From contig JAAFIG010000010.1 in assembly GCA_013298595.1 (NCBI GenBank), positions 62,001 through 126,000 of the forward strand: a stretch of 64,000 bases of DNA, in the 5' to 3' direction. Shown here piece after piece: positions 7,602-17,612 of this stretch. The notes beneath the pieces were generated by a model. That model saw only the letters and a list, made by a program, of their open reading frames with translations. It made no database searches and was not told where the DNA came from. Source of the stretch: Deinococcales bacterium. Its GTDB lineage: Bacteria; Deinococcota; Deinococci; Deinococcales; JAAFIG01. The position numbers were made by a program, and so were the translations under genes. Positions within the stretch are counted from its first letter, which is position 1. Each line of letters begins with the position of its first letter.

Positions 7602-10600
7602 TTAGTACATCGAAAATTCAACCTGTTGAGTCTCCACATTCCAAACGCGAATACCACGTGATGACGCAATTGCTAACCACGGATTATTCGGATGCCAACT
7701 GAGATCATTTGCTGCACCTGAGATCTCAAATTTTGTACTTAAATCGGCAGTCCGAAGGATCCTTGTGGTGATACCTGCATTAAAAATTTGTGTTTCAATC
7801 ACAGCAATGTTTTGCTGATCCATACTCCACTCGATGGATTTATACTTAACTTGAGCACTAGCACATCGCGCATTATTTTGATTTGTGATATTAATAATAC
7901 AAAAGGTACCATAGTAGTTATCCTGTGTTAAGCCAAAAGCCAACGTTTGCGAATCCGCAGCCCACGAAAAATCAAGAATAACTTCGTTTGAGTTGCCCTT
8001 ATTATAAATAACCTTGTTCTCTAGTAAGTCGTACACTTCTAATTGTTTTGTATTGACAGTAACATAAGCAACTTTATGCCCATTATCGCTCCAAGCTACT
8101 TTCGTAGCTGGTTGATTAGAAATTCTTCTTAGGATTTGCCCAGAGTTTGCATCACGTACCACAGTAAAATCCGTAGCATCTGATGTCACAATTTGTTGAC
8201 CATCAGGACTCCAATCAAATACCAGCCCAAAATTGATTTCTCGAGTTGAGCCACTGACCACATTCCAAATAGCAGCATTACCAGCCCATAACTGAGTATT
8301 ATCAGGATTCCAATTCAGCATGACCTGAGATCCAACATCTAAAGAGGTTAGTTCTTGCTGAGTACCCGCATCAAAAACCCATGTTTTTTCACCACTAGCA
8401 GCTAGTTTTTGACCATTAGGACTCCAAATAACTTGGTTATAAATTCTCGGTTGCACACTAATACTAATTTCATCAAAAATTGTGGGATCATCCCGTAAAC
8501 TGGCACGAACTGTCACAGCAGTTGGGGTTGTTGGGGCGACAAATTTTTGTACACCATCACCCTGGGGGATAAGAGAACCTGTACCTGTTAGTGTCCAATC
8601 AAGAGCAGCAACAGCTTTATCATGCGACGCAAATGCTTGTAAATTAATGGATTTCCCTTGCTGCAAAACAATATCTTTGGGAGTAATCACAACAAATTTA
8701 TTAGCGGGATCAAATTTCTCTGCAACAATAGCCCATATCTCATCTTTGGTTAAACCAATGTCAAAAACACAATTACGAAAAATTTCTGGTGTAATAATTT
8801 TTGCCGTCTTACAAGCCTTCTCTGCTAAAGCACGATCCTCAGCAGACAAGGCTGTAATACCAAACATTGAATAGTATTTTCGATCTCGAGGAAAACTTAG
8901 GTCATTAAAATTAGTGTTACTCTCGCTATTCTCATAATCAAATAAGGATTCTGCATCAGAAATTCGCCAAGCTTCAAGAAAATTATTCAACTTAGAAAAA
9001 TCAATAGGTGAACGAATTAATGTGCCATTTCGTAATCGAAAATCATCTAAACCATTACCATTAGCATCACCTAATAAGCCCCTAATCTGCCCTCGAGTTG
9101 AAGGTGGAATCATTACTTCTAACGTGTCAATAGCCGTTCCATAATTTCCCAACTTAATAGCGTAACCTGTCGAAGTTGTCAGACTAACAGTTGAACCGTT
9201 TAAACTAAGTTTTATACCAGTACCAACATCATAAAGACCATTAACTTGAACACTCTGCCCATTGACCTTGAAAAACCATTGACCAGACTTAAAATAAATT
9301 CCAATTCGGTACCCATTTAAGCGCATAGCAATGGCTGTAGTAGCAGACCAAACTTGGGAATCTTGTACATCCACAAAACGGGCTTGCAATTCAAAACCAT
9401 CGGATAATAAAGACTTAGCTAGAATAAATTCACCAGCTTTTTGGGCTTCAAAATGCGTACCATCAAACGAGTACATATGTGGGTCGCTTTGCACACCACC
9501 GATAGCTGGTCGGTTTGTTTCTTCGGGCGTTAGCACAGGTTTAGGTGTTTCTTTGCATTTTAAGTCCACAGGCACTTCGGCATACACAGTCGGAACAGCA
9601 TCGGTACTGAGCAGTTCAGTAGAAGTTGAATAATCCCCAGGACCATTCGGGCAATCCAATAACATATCCACGAAATCTCTTCCATTGGCTGGGACTTCCC
9701 GATCTTCAACAATGACATTGCCAAAAGGTGATTTGGACTTTGCAGTGTATTTCAGAGATTGAGCAGATTTATTCTTAATGGTACTGGTGGCAAGCCGTTT
9801 TGCGTACACAAACTTACCAGTCTCATCGGTGTAACCTTCAATTGTTTCTTTGATAGGGCTAGAAATAACATCTAAATACGCATTTAGAGTTCTGCATTGC
9901 ACATTCACCGCTACGCTAGTACTCTCGAGAATAGCCACTCCATTATCATCGGTTGCTCCTGTACTATACACAATATTAATATATCTTGTGAAATTACCTG
10001 AATTCGAGCAAAAGTACTGAACACTTGTGTTATTCGAGGGGTAATTATTTGAGTCTTTATTGGCTTGGGTGACTGTTAAACTATCTTCGCTTGTGGGTAT
10101 AGTAAATCTGTAATCCCGAATTAAACGGCTTTCAGGTGTGGGTGGCACAATCACATTTTGTAAACGCAAAGCGGCACTGGCATTATTATTCCCAGCATTG
10201 GCATTACCAAGTGGGTTGTTAGGGTTTAATAAGCTCGAGTCAATGATGTTCTCGGTGACATAGTATCGTTTGAACTCGAGAGTGGAATCTACATCTCCAG
10301 TGTTTTTAATTGATAGGATTTCAGTGTTTGTGGTTTGTCCGACTGTACCACTCAAAGAAATACTCGAGGGAACAGATATTGCAGGTGTGACAGAAGTTAC
10401 CCGAATCGTAAATTTATCAGGTGGAACTGCACTAGTATCTAAACGATTCCATTGTTGAGTACTTGATACAACAGCAGTGTATTCCATACCATCTTTAACG
10501 TTGGTTACGAAAGCATCACCAGGATTATTATTGCATTTATTGCGTAATGGTGGACTTTGATACCAAGTATCTTTTAAGGCTGCGGAATCTGTAATAACTT

Positions 10601-12965
10601 GGAGTTTATAAATTCTTCTTTTTTTGTTTGGATTAAGAAATCGAATTGTAGCGGCTCGAGTTTGCAAAGAGTAAATGGGTTCGTCTTTCCATAAGTTTGC
10701 TACACCAAAATTTGTTGAAACATCAATATCTGCTTTACGAGAAGCATAATCATCAATTATTGTGTTATTAATTTCTATAGTACAAGGTGCATTAAACATG
10801 CCGTATTGCGGGTTCTTTTCAAAAGCCTGATTCTTAGCCCAGTAATAATAAGCTCGTTCTAAACCATTTGGGAATCCAGCTGCGATTAAACCAGTATTTG
10901 CATTATTGATTGGTTGAGTTAAACCTGTTTTGAACACATTTTTTAAGTAAGGAAGCCCGACACCAAGCCAATTACCAGCGAAAACCCAGAAGTCTTGTGC
11001 TCTATAGGCTTGGTCTGTTTCTCTTGAAGATGCGTTAAGCAGAATATCCACTTGATGTAGTGAACGATCAGTTGTTCTTTGCATGCTTGTACGACTTGAT
11101 TTTTCAGCAGCAACGGCTGTACCTTCCATTATCCAAGCCCTTTTTGGGCGTAAAACATTATCTGGTTCTACCCATCTACGTTGTACAGCATGGGTTAATT
11201 CATGTTTTATGACATCGTCTATATTTAAGTTGGCTGTAATTGTCCAACTAGTGTTTACACAAATAACCACTTGACCATCATCGGCATTATAGTAAGCAAG
11301 TGTATCACCAGTACACTGTTCTGAACCATAAAAAACTAATTCGTGATTTGCTCGTAAAATCGGTTTAATTGTCATTTCAAAATCAAAAATAATATTTTTT
11401 AGTTTTCTAATTAAGATATTTTGATAGGTATTTGAAACTGCTTCAGGACAATCTAAACCTGTGGTATTGCAACCAAAAACGATGTCGTTTTCATTGAGAT
11501 ATATCGGTATACCTTGAAAATTTTCTACTTGCTGAAGAGATAACCGATTTAAAGTCGCTATTGATGTTTGTTTTCTTCTGACAAGCACAAAAATACCATT
11601 TGGATTAGCAAGTAGTGTTGTAGCACGAGAGATATAACCTGCTACTAAATCTTCTCTTCGTGTTGTCCAAACACTTTTATCGAAATGTGAACTAGTTAAG
11701 TATGTAGGAACAAATGCAGCAACTCTAAGTGTTTTATCAGACACAAAAGACGCAGGAATAGGGAAATCAAAGTTTAGAAGGACATCCGTAATACTGACCA
11801 CCTTTTCAGAAGTAGTTCCAATTTTTAAATAGGGTCCTATCGCTTCAAATTCGGCGGGTAAAGCTAGTTCTAGCTTTGCAGGATCAATAGATTCAACATA
11901 GACTTCCACAGGTTTCTCGATTGAATTTTGTGGAGCGACAATATTGACTCCCCAAGGTGTTGAAAAAGAACTATTTGGAGAAAGAATACCAACAGCTCGA
12001 GTACCAAATGGTAATTGCCCACCACCAAGCACATCACTGTTTAAATGACTCGAGACTTTAGCAATCGTTGTACTTTGATTCAAAGTGACTTTACCACCAG
12101 CCACAACACTACCCTCGAGATTACTACTCTGGTTAATAGTGATATTACTCGTTGCCCAAAGTGCCATCTTCCCACTCGAGCTTTGATTCAAAGTCATGTT
12201 CTGCCCAGCAATCACTGCCAGTTCACCACTCAAGCTTTGCATTCCATTATTATTACTAGTCAAGTTCTTCGCTGTGATAAGACTACTCAGTCCTGTACTC
12301 TCGAGTTTTCCATTCAAGGTTAAATCTTCATCTGTAATAATTCTCGAGTTGTTTAATACTGTGGTTTGGTTGAACCCAGCTCCTTTAGCAATGATTCTTG
12401 TATTCTCGAGGGTTAAACCTTTATTACTATTGATGGTCTCTTGAACTATTAGTGTGGCGTTTTTAATGGTAGCAATGGTGTTTAAGTTGAGGCTACCTTT
12501 GACCAGTACAATTTTATTATCGAATCGGTTGGTAATATCACTGCTCGAGTTCAGGGTTAAACTACCTTGAATCGTACTGGTAGGAATTGCGGTGTACTTG
12601 GTTTTTAAAGCAGTGATATCTGGTTTTGGAACAGTAACAATTGCACTAATAAATTTGGGTTTACCATTCAAACAAAAACCCATACCACTATTATCAGCAC
12701 AACTTGCAGCATTGGTACTCGAGACAACTCCACCATTTAAAACTATATTTCTCGAGTTGAGGATTAAACCAGTATTAGCATGGACACTCGAGTTGTTTTG
12801 CAATGTAAAACCTTGGTTACTTTGGAAGGTTAGCCCAGCGATGATACCGTGAAGCATGATATCTCGAGGGGTGGTTAAAGCTTGGGTTGATACTTGTTGT
12901 TCTTGTATTGCTGGAGCTTGAGGACAAGCGGTGAGGGCGGATGCCAGTAATGCGGCTGTGAACAT
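7602..12965 (-). CDS. Giant surface lipoprotein with metalloprotease-like, VWD and beta-propeller regions
   Basis: The 1787 residues start with a lipoprotein signal peptide ending LTAC (cleavage before Cys14). Residues 20-310 are Asn/Ser/Thr-rich repeated short strands (LTLNGKLES, MTLNQSSS) suggesting a parallel beta-helix. Residues 310-480 hold the GQLPFGT module shared with the next gene. Near residue 587 is HELTHAVQRRW, a gluzincin-type HExxH site. Near 1158 QSDPHMYSFDG opens a von Willebrand type D-like domain, followed by DANGNGLDD (calcium-loop-like). Residues 1500-1787 form about seven SPxGxxL blades of a beta-propeller. ATG 12965 is chosen because AAGGAGG lies just upstream; the longer frame to 13031 lacks support. 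Adhesion or surface processing is inferred. Confidence 0.8.
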   Translation of the reverse strand: MFTAALLASALTACPQAPAIQEQQVSTQALTTPRDIMLHGIIAGLTFQSNQGFTLQNNSSVHANTGLILNSRNIVLNGGVVSSTNAASCADNSGMGFCLNGKPKFISAIVTVPKPDITALKTKYTAIPTSTIQGSLTLNSSSDITNRFDNKIVLVKGSLNLNTIATIKNATLIVQETINSNKGLTLENTRIIAKGAGFNQTTVLNNSRIITDEDLTLNGKLESTGLSSLITAKNLTSNNNGMQSLSGELAVIAGQNMTLNQSSSGKMALWATSNITINQSSNLEGSVVAGGKVTLNQSTTIAKVSSHLNSDVLGGGQLPFGTRAVGILSPNSSFSTPWGVNIVAPQNSIEKPVEVYVESIDPAKLELALPAEFEAIGPYLKIGTTSEKVVSITDVLLNFDFPIPASFVSDKTLRVAAFVPTYLTSSHFDKSVWTTRREDLVAGYISRATTLLANPNGIFVLVRRKQTSIATLNRLSLQQVENFQGIPIYLNENDIVFGCNTTGLDCPEAVSNTYQNILIRKLKNIIFDFEMTIKPILRANHELVFYGSEQCTGDTLAYYNADDGQVVICVNTSWTITANLNIDDVIKHELTHAVQRRWVEPDNVLRPKRAWIMEGTAVAAEKSSRTSMQRTTDRSLHQVDILLNASSRETDQAYRAQDFWVFAGNWLGVGLPYLKNVFKTGLTQPINNANTGLIAAGFPNGLERAYYYWAKNQAFEKNPQYGMFNAPCTIEINNTIIDDYASRKADIDVSTNFGVANLWKDEPIYSLQTRAATIRFLNPNKKRRIYKLQVITDSAALKDTWYQSPPLRNKCNNNPGDAFVTNVKDGMEYTAVVSSTQQWNRLDTSAVPPDKFTIRVTSVTPAISVPSSISLSGTVGQTTNTEILSIKNTGDVDSTLEFKRYYVTENIIDSSLLNPNNPLGNANAGNNNASAALRLQNVIVPPTPESRLIRDYRFTIPTSEDSLTVTQANKDSNNYPSNNTSVQYFCSNSGNFTRYINIVYSTGATDDNGVAILESTSVAVNVQCRTLNAYLDVISSPIKETIEGYTDETGKFVYAKRLATSTIKNKSAQSLKYTAKSKSPFGNVIVEDREVPANGRDFVDMLLDCPNGPGDYSTSTELLSTDAVPTVYAEVPVDLKCKETPKPVLTPEETNRPAIGGVQSDPHMYSFDGTHFEAQKAGEFILAKSLLSDGFELQARFVDVQDSQVWSATTAIAMRLNGYRIGIYFKSGQWFFKVNGQSVQVNGLYDVGTGIKLSLNGSTVSLTTSTGYAIKLGNYGTAIDTLEVMIPPSTRGQIRGLLGDANGNGLDDFRLRNGTLIRSPIDFSKLNNFLEAWRISDAESLFDYENSESNTNFNDLSFPRDRKYYSMFGITALSAEDRALAEKACKTAKIITPEIFRNCVFDIGLTKDEIWAIVAEKFDPANKFVVITPKDIVLQQGKSINLQAFASHDKAVAALDWTLTGTGSLIPQGDGVQKFVAPTTPTAVTVRASLRDDPTIFDEISISVQPRIYNQVIWSPNGQKLAASGEKTWVFDAGTQQELTSLDVGSQVMLNWNPDNTQLWAGNAAIWNVVSGSTREINFGLVFDWSPDGQQIVTSDATDFTVVRDANSGQILRRISNQPATKVAWSDNGHKVAYVTVNTKQLEVYDLLENKVIYNKGNSNEVILDFSWAADSQTLAFGLTQDNYYGTFCIINITNQNNARCASAQVKYKSIEWSMDQQNIAVIETQIFNAGITTRILRTADLSTKFEISGAANDLSWHPNNPWLAIASSRGIRVWNVETQQVEFSMY

Positions 12966-13050
12966 AAAACCTCCTTTCTTTCTTCGGGAAGTGGCTTTAA
13001 GAATTGTAATTGGAGTTAGACGAAAAAACATAAGGAGAAGTCTACCCTTG

Positions 13051-13112
13051 AGCTAGAAAAACCCTTGTTATCTTTGACCACTCGAGATTTCAAAACGCAA
13101 TTCACGCTGTGC
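13051..13112. repeat. Promoter block shared by two lipoprotein genes, copy 1
   Basis: These 62 bp are nearly identical to 14321-14382. Each copy ends 7 bp before a TAnnnT box on the minus strand (TAGACT at 13039-13044 here), so the block covers the -35 region and the upstream 60 bp of the promoter. It contains one CTCGAG. The conservation of the upstream sequence suggests a shared activator site or a duplicated regulatory unit. Confidence 0.7.
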
Positions 13113-13137
13113 GAATTAGCTATTAGTTCAAATTATC

Positions 13138-14241
13138 TTATCGTCTTATGAATCCAAATACGACTGCTTTGTCTTGTTCAGAAATCAAAAAGGTATTACT
13201 GAAAACAGCATATTTACCACTTTGATCAAAACGTCCCGAAATTAGCCAGATTGGTGTTGTAGAAGTTGTATCTGAAAAAGTCCAACTTGGATGCAATGCA
13301 ATCGGAATTACCGTCTCAATCGTTTCACCGTCAGGTAATGGAACACTAAAAAGAAAAGTATTTTTCCCATCAAGTGTAGTAGTATCTTGTATTGCGCCAA
13401 CACGAAATAATGTACCAACTAATGGTCGTGAATATGGCGGCAAATTCGCGGGATTTTCTACTTTCACAAAAACAGGAATGTTTTCTGTCAAAGAGTTAGG
13501 TGGAGTCGTAATTTGTACACCTAACGAACTAATCCAAGGAGTATTTGGTTTTAGAATCCCTTCTTCTCGAGTGCCAAATGGTAATTGTTCAGAGTTCAAA
13601 GGGGTTTGTACATTTTTTTTAATAAACCCAAAAACAAGTGCACCGTCCGCTTCTGAAACGAGGAAATCTATTCCAAAGCTTAAAGTTTTTCCATTTTCGA
13701 TAAAACGACTGGGAAATGACTTCAGCCAAATGGGTTGATCTGATGAGTTCTCAGTAGTTTCGCTAGAAATCAACCATTTCGGAAAAAGTATAACAGGAGT
13801 AACTGAATCAGATGTTTCCCCTTCAGGAAGTGGGATATTGAAAGTAAAGTTTTTGCTATAATCAAGAGCTGCCGTTTCTTGAGAAGCACCTACCCGATAA
13901 AGTGACCCTACAAATTTTTCAGCTAGTGGTGGTAAATGAACTGGATTCTCGACTTTTACAAAAACAGGAATGTTTTCTTTTAATGCGTTAACTGGGGTTG
14001 AAATTTGTACACCCAATGAGCTAATCCAAGGAGTATTTGGTTTTAAAATTCCTTCTTCTCGAGTACCAAATGGTAATTGTCCATCTTTCAGCACAGCATT
14101 ACTTAAACGGCTCGAGGTTTTACTTATGGTTTGTGCTTGGTTCAGTGTTGCTTTGCCACTTGCCACAGCACTCCCCTCGAGACTCGAGAAGTGCCAACAA
14201 GTCATAAGTACGGATGCCAGCCAAGCAGCGGCTTTAAGCAT
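13138..14241 (-). CDS. Surface protein with two tandem GQLPFGT modules, paralogue of the giant lipoprotein
   Basis: The 367 residues begin with a hydrophobic signal (MLKAAAWLASVLMTC). Its lipobox is weak because Thr precedes Cys. A short LEGSAVASGKATLNQ segment matches the beta-helix end of the neighbouring 1787-residue protein. Two copies of a roughly 150-residue module follow, at about 54-205 and 217-367. Each starts GQLPFGTREEGILKPNTPW and closes with a VVFGFI-like strand. The giant protein has one such module. The gene therefore looks like a partial duplicate of the giant gene in which the module then doubled. SD is weak (AGCAGG). The function is unknown and the location is presumably the cell surface. 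Confidence 0.65.
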   Translation of the reverse strand: MLKAAAWLASVLMTCWHFSSLEGSAVASGKATLNQAQTISKTSSRLSNAVLKDGQLPFGTREEGILKPNTPWISSLGVQISTPVNALKENIPVFVKVENPVHLPPLAEKFVGSLYRVGASQETAALDYSKNFTFNIPLPEGETSDSVTPVILFPKWLISSETTENSSDQPIWLKSFPSRFIENGKTLSFGIDFLVSEADGALVFGFIKKNVQTPLNSEQLPFGTREEGILKPNTPWISSLGVQITTPPNSLTENIPVFVKVENPANLPPYSRPLVGTLFRVGAIQDTTTLDGKNTFLFSVPLPDGETIETVIPIALHPSWTFSDTTSTTPIWLISGRFDQSGKYAVFSNTFLISEQDKAVVFGFIRR

Positions 14242-14320
14242 AAAACCTGCTTTGTATACTTAGTTGGTTACTTATAGCTGGCAGAATGAACCACAAAATC
14301 ATGTTAAAAGTGTACTCTAT

Positions 14321-14382
14321 AGTTGAGAAAACCCTTATTGTTTTTGACCACTCGAGATATCAAAACACAATTCACGCTGTGC
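14321..14382. repeat. Promoter block shared by two lipoprotein genes, copy 2
   Basis: Matches 13051-13112 with few mismatches. Here the minus-strand box TACACT (14309-14314) lies at the same 7-bp distance, which places the transcription start about 60 nt upstream of the 14241 start codon. It marks the upstream edge of the duplicated lipoprotein unit. Confidence 0.65.
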
Positions 14383-14457
14383 CAGAAAAATCAAAGCATA
14401 TACTAAGGTTACGAATTCGCAAGCTCATCTAATTTAGTTTTGACTTAAAGCCAGACT

Positions 14458-15483
14458 TCACGCAGCTGCATCAGCTGGGCGTTTTAGTGCCAGTTGCCCA
14501 CAAGCTGCCCCTGCATCACGCCCACGTGAGCGTCTGACCGATACTGGTACCCCAAGTTTCTCGAGGGTGTCGTAGAACTCTTGGATTCGTTGTTCACTCG
14601 AGGATGCAAAACCAGATCCTGCCCATGCGTTCATGGGAATTAAGTTGACATGGGCAATCAAGCCGCGCAGTTGCTCGGCGAGCAATTCAGCTTGCCAAAG
14701 GTGATCGTTGACTCCTGCTAACATACTGTACTCGAAGGTGACACGGCGTTTGCTACGACGTTGGTATTCTCTGGCGCTCTCGAGAATATCTTTGATGCTG
14801 TGGGCATGAGCAGTGGGAATAATTTTTTTACGGGTTTCTTCGTCGGGTGCATGTAAAGAAATGGCAAGTTTAACAGTCACATCTTCGGAAGCAAGTTGAA
14901 TAATTTGTTTAGGTAAACCAACCGTAGATAATGTAATACGGCGTTGGCTCATGCCCAAGCCATCGGCGTGCAATAAAATCCGAGCGGCATTTAAAGTGTT
15001 CTGATAATTCAGTAGTGGTTCGCCCATACCCATGAACACAAGGTTACGAATAGTACTTGGTTGCCAACCCTGATCTCTGGCAGCATATAAAATTTGTTCA
15101 ACCACTTCACCAGCGGTTAAGTTGCGTCCAAAACCCATGCGCCCAGTAGCACAAAACGAGCATCCTGCTGGGCAGCCCACCATTGTTGAAACACAGATGG
15201 TCACTCGGTCTTGGTACGGCATTAAAACAGCTTCCATTTGCCGACCATCTAAAAGTGTGTACAGATACTTGGTGCTACCATCGGTAGAAGGAAATTTTTC
15301 GACTTTAGAAAAAGCACTTAAAGCATATGTTTGCTCGAGTTCAGCGCGAATATTTTGTGGCAAGTTACTCATATCTGCAAAATGAGCTACCCCTTGCACA
15401 AACACCCACTCAAGCAATTGTTTACGCCGATATCCCTCGAGAGGGTATGCGTCTGGGTGTAAATCAAGGAGGTAAGTTTTCAT
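14458..15483 (-). CDS. rlmN: Dual-specificity 23S rRNA A2503 / tRNA A37 C2-methyltransferase RlmN
   Basis: RlmN is a radical SAM enzyme that methylates C2 of adenosine 2503 in 23S rRNA. The 341 residues show the cluster motif CPAGCSFC near 102-109, the GxGEP-type GMGEPLLNY and a C-terminal catalytic Cys in AACGQLA. A longer reading to 15582 runs into the upstream gene. ATG 15483 was chosen because it begins [10 protein letters not shown] and sits 4 nt after the stop of the upstream small gene, indicating an operon. Confidence 0.92.
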   Translation of the reverse strand: MKTYLLDLHPDAYPLEGYRRKQLLEWVFVQGVAHFADMSNLPQNIRAELEQTYALSAFSKVEKFPSTDGSTKYLYTLLDGRQMEAVLMPYQDRVTICVSTMVGCPAGCSFCATGRMGFGRNLTAGEVVEQILYAARDQGWQPSTIRNLVFMGMGEPLLNYQNTLNAARILLHADGLGMSQRRITLSTVGLPKQIIQLASEDVTVKLAISLHAPDEETRKKIIPTAHAHSIKDILESAREYQRRSKRRVTFEYSMLAGVNDHLWQAELLAEQLRGLIAHVNLIPMNAWAGSGFASSSEQRIQEFYDTLEKLGVPVSVRRSRGRDAGAACGQLALKRPADAAA

Positions 15484-15487
15484 AAGA

Positions 15488-15976
15488 TTAGTACTTTTGT
15501 TGCAATTGTTGTGGTTCGTCACCATCGGTAAAAACCAGCAGAATACGGCGATCATCGGGGTAACGAACAAATCGTAAAACATTGGCTTTTGGGAAATCGG
15601 TTTTTAATTCCTCGAGTAATACTTGGGCTGCTTTGGTTTCTTCTGGGGTTAACGGGAGGCTCTCGGCTTGTAATTGTGGCGTTGGCGTACTGGGTTTATG
15701 GATTGGTGCGCCACTGCCACTTGGGTCGGCTAATGAACCATCATAGGTTTCGCCTTCATTAGCAGCGTGTGGCAAATTGCTTTTGAAATCCTCGAGATCC
15801 GCAGCAAAAGCACCATTTTCAATCACAGCACCTGCAATTAAACTGCGCCCAATCGCAAGTTCTTCGGATAAACCAGGAAAACTGCTCGAGCCAGCAGGAA
15901 TTGCTTGATCCTCGAGTTCGACTTTTTGGCTGGTACGGACTTCGCTTGGGTAGGTGTGACCATTAACAACTATCAT
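15488..15976 (-). CDS. Hypothetical protein upstream of rlmN
   Basis: The 162 residues contain a disordered Pro/Ser/Gly-rich middle (about 40-105) and a compact C-terminal part (about 110-155, with [17 protein letters not shown] and [19 protein letters not shown]). There is no signal peptide or membrane helix and I recognise no family. It is leaderless: TAAACT (15983-15988, minus strand) lies 6 nt before the ATG. It ends 4 nt before rlmN, so the two are probably co-transcribed. Confidence 0.55.
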   Translation of the reverse strand: MIVVNGHTYPSEVRTSQKVELEDQAIPAGSSSFPGLSEELAIGRSLIAGAVIENGAFAADLEDFKSNLPHAANEGETYDGSLADPSGSGAPIHKPSTPTPQLQAESLPLTPEETKAAQVLLEELKTDFPKANVLRFVRYPDDRRILLVFTDGDEPQQLQQKY

Positions 15977-16003
15977 ATGCTTAGTTTAACACTGGAAACT
16001 GCT

Positions 16004-16528
16004 TTATGCTTTGTGTTGCAATAAAATACGTAATTCCTCGAGTGTTCCAGACAGGGTCGCAATTTGCAAAACGTCGCGTTGCAACAACATACCTTGCTCT
16101 GTTGGGTACGCATGCCAGCCTACAAAACCGCCAATACCCCGTAAATACTCGAGGGCAATGCTCAGATTTGGCAGGACGATTTTGACCATTTTCTGGCTAC
16201 TTTGAGTGGCTTCGTCTAAGTGTTGCATGGCAATTAATGCTAAGGAATGAACTGATTCGTGCATACTGCGGTGAATCGGTTGGGCAAAAAATTGGTAATT
16301 CCCGCGCCGAACTTGCAAAATTGCCAGTGCTGCTTGGCGTTGCTCGAGTCCTGGGTGATTGGCATGGGTAATAAAATGATTTTCGATATGTAACTCGAGT
16401 TGCCCTATGCACAAGATACCAATTGCACCATTATCACTGAGCTTTTCAACTAAACTGGCAGCGCCACCAGCACTTTCTAAACGACCAAAGATAGGAATGT
16501 CTAATATATTGGGTGGTTCTAAAATCAT
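16004..16528 (-). CDS. DUF4388-like protein
   Basis: The first 90 residues have the pattern of the DUF4388 (PATAN-like) domain: FGRLESAGGAASLVEKL, then GAIGILCIGQLELHIENHFITHA, strands that typically report a small sensory or scaffolding domain in Deinococcota and myxobacteria. The remainder is helical with no known motif. ATG 16528 is preferred over the ATG at 16540 because GGAG lies 6 nt upstream. The neighbours give no functional hint. Confidence 0.55.
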   Translation of the reverse strand: MILEPPNILDIPIFGRLESAGGAASLVEKLSDNGAIGILCIGQLELHIENHFITHANHPGLEQRQAALAILQVRRGNYQFFAQPIHRSMHESVHSLALIAMQHLDEATQSSQKMVKIVLPNLSIALEYLRGIGGFVGWHAYPTEQGMLLQRDVLQIATLSGTLEELRILLQHKA

Positions 16529-16630
16529 GTAAAACTCCATGCCAGTGAGACTTAATCCTTATTACAAAAACATCATAAATCACTTTTGTTACTCAAAATT
16601 GTATTTTTCCGACATTAACTTTGTAGGCTT

Positions 16631-17485
16631 TCAAACAATGTTTTTGGCTTCTTCGGCAAAACTTGCCAGTACCGCAGCACCTAAAACCAAAACAGCACCT
16701 AAAATTGTTTCGATGCGCGGTGTTTCAGCAATTAGCCACCAAGCCAGAAACGCTGCAAACACAGGTTCAAGAGTACTGATTAAACTGGCTCGAGAAGCCC
16801 CAATTCGGGCAATCGAGGCGTACAGCATGGGTAATGCCAGCAGTGTAGAAATTATTGCCATGGCTGCTACCACACCCCAAGCTGATAAAGAATCTGGGAT
16901 TCGGTTACTACCAAAAACAATGTTCCAAATAGCAAAACCAATTGCACTGCCAAGTGCCCCATGGGCTGTAAATGCCATAGGTGGAATATGGCGTTGTGTT
17001 TCTGTTGCTACCAAGTACGCGCCATACCCAATGCCTGCCAATGCCCCACAAATCACCCCAATCGGATTGGCATCTCGAGCACTGGGTAAACCAATAATCA
17101 CCAGTAAACCAGCACTCGCAAAGGCAGTTGCCAGTAACTGCTTGGATGTTGGGCGTTTACCTAAAAAAGCACGAATCACAATCACCGCAATGGGTGATAA
17201 ATAAACCAACAAAGCAGCTGTAGCAGCTGATATTCGCTCGAGCGAGGCAAAATAAAGTGCAGTAAAAACAAAGTAGGCAAGTCCAAAAGCAATCATCCGC
17301 AAACGATCTATCCAGCGAAAACCTTTGCCGTAACCAACAACAAAAAGTACTAATGCTACCAAACCAAAACGCCAAACCAATAAACTACTCGAGGCAAAAC
17401 CGAGTTGTTGGGCAAATTTCCCCCAAATTCCAAGGGTTGAAAAGCACAATGCACTGGTTGCTGCAAGTAAAACGCCAAGCCACAT
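16631..17485 (-). CDS. EamA (DMT superfamily) permease
   Basis: The 284 residues form ten predicted membrane helices arranged as two EamA repeats, with the typical inner-repeat motifs ALYFASLERISAATAALLVYLSPI and the C-terminal ISTLEPVFAAFLAWWLI. Drug/metabolite transporters of this type export amino acids or other metabolites, but the substrate is not predictable. ATG 17485 is chosen over 17521 because TAGTAT (17491-17496, minus strand) sits 5 nt before it. Confidence 0.8.
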   Translation of the reverse strand: MWLGVLLAATSALCFSTLGIWGKFAQQLGFASSSLLVWRFGLVALVLFVVGYGKGFRWIDRLRMIAFGLAYFVFTALYFASLERISAATAALLVYLSPIAVIVIRAFLGKRPTSKQLLATAFASAGLLVIIGLPSARDANPIGVICGALAGIGYGAYLVATETQRHIPPMAFTAHGALGSAIGFAIWNIVFGSNRIPDSLSAWGVVAAMAIISTLLALPMLYASIARIGASRASLISTLEPVFAAFLAWWLIAETPRIETILGAVLVLGAAVLASFAEEAKNIV

Positions 17486-17612
17486 ACTGCATACTAACGT
17501 GTTTACCGTGATGCAATTCATATGCTTATTGGCTTATTAAAGGATTAAGGTTTTTTGCCCGAATCTGTTTTTCTGGTTGAGCAAATAAAACAATTTTCAA
17601 CTCGAGAAAAAT

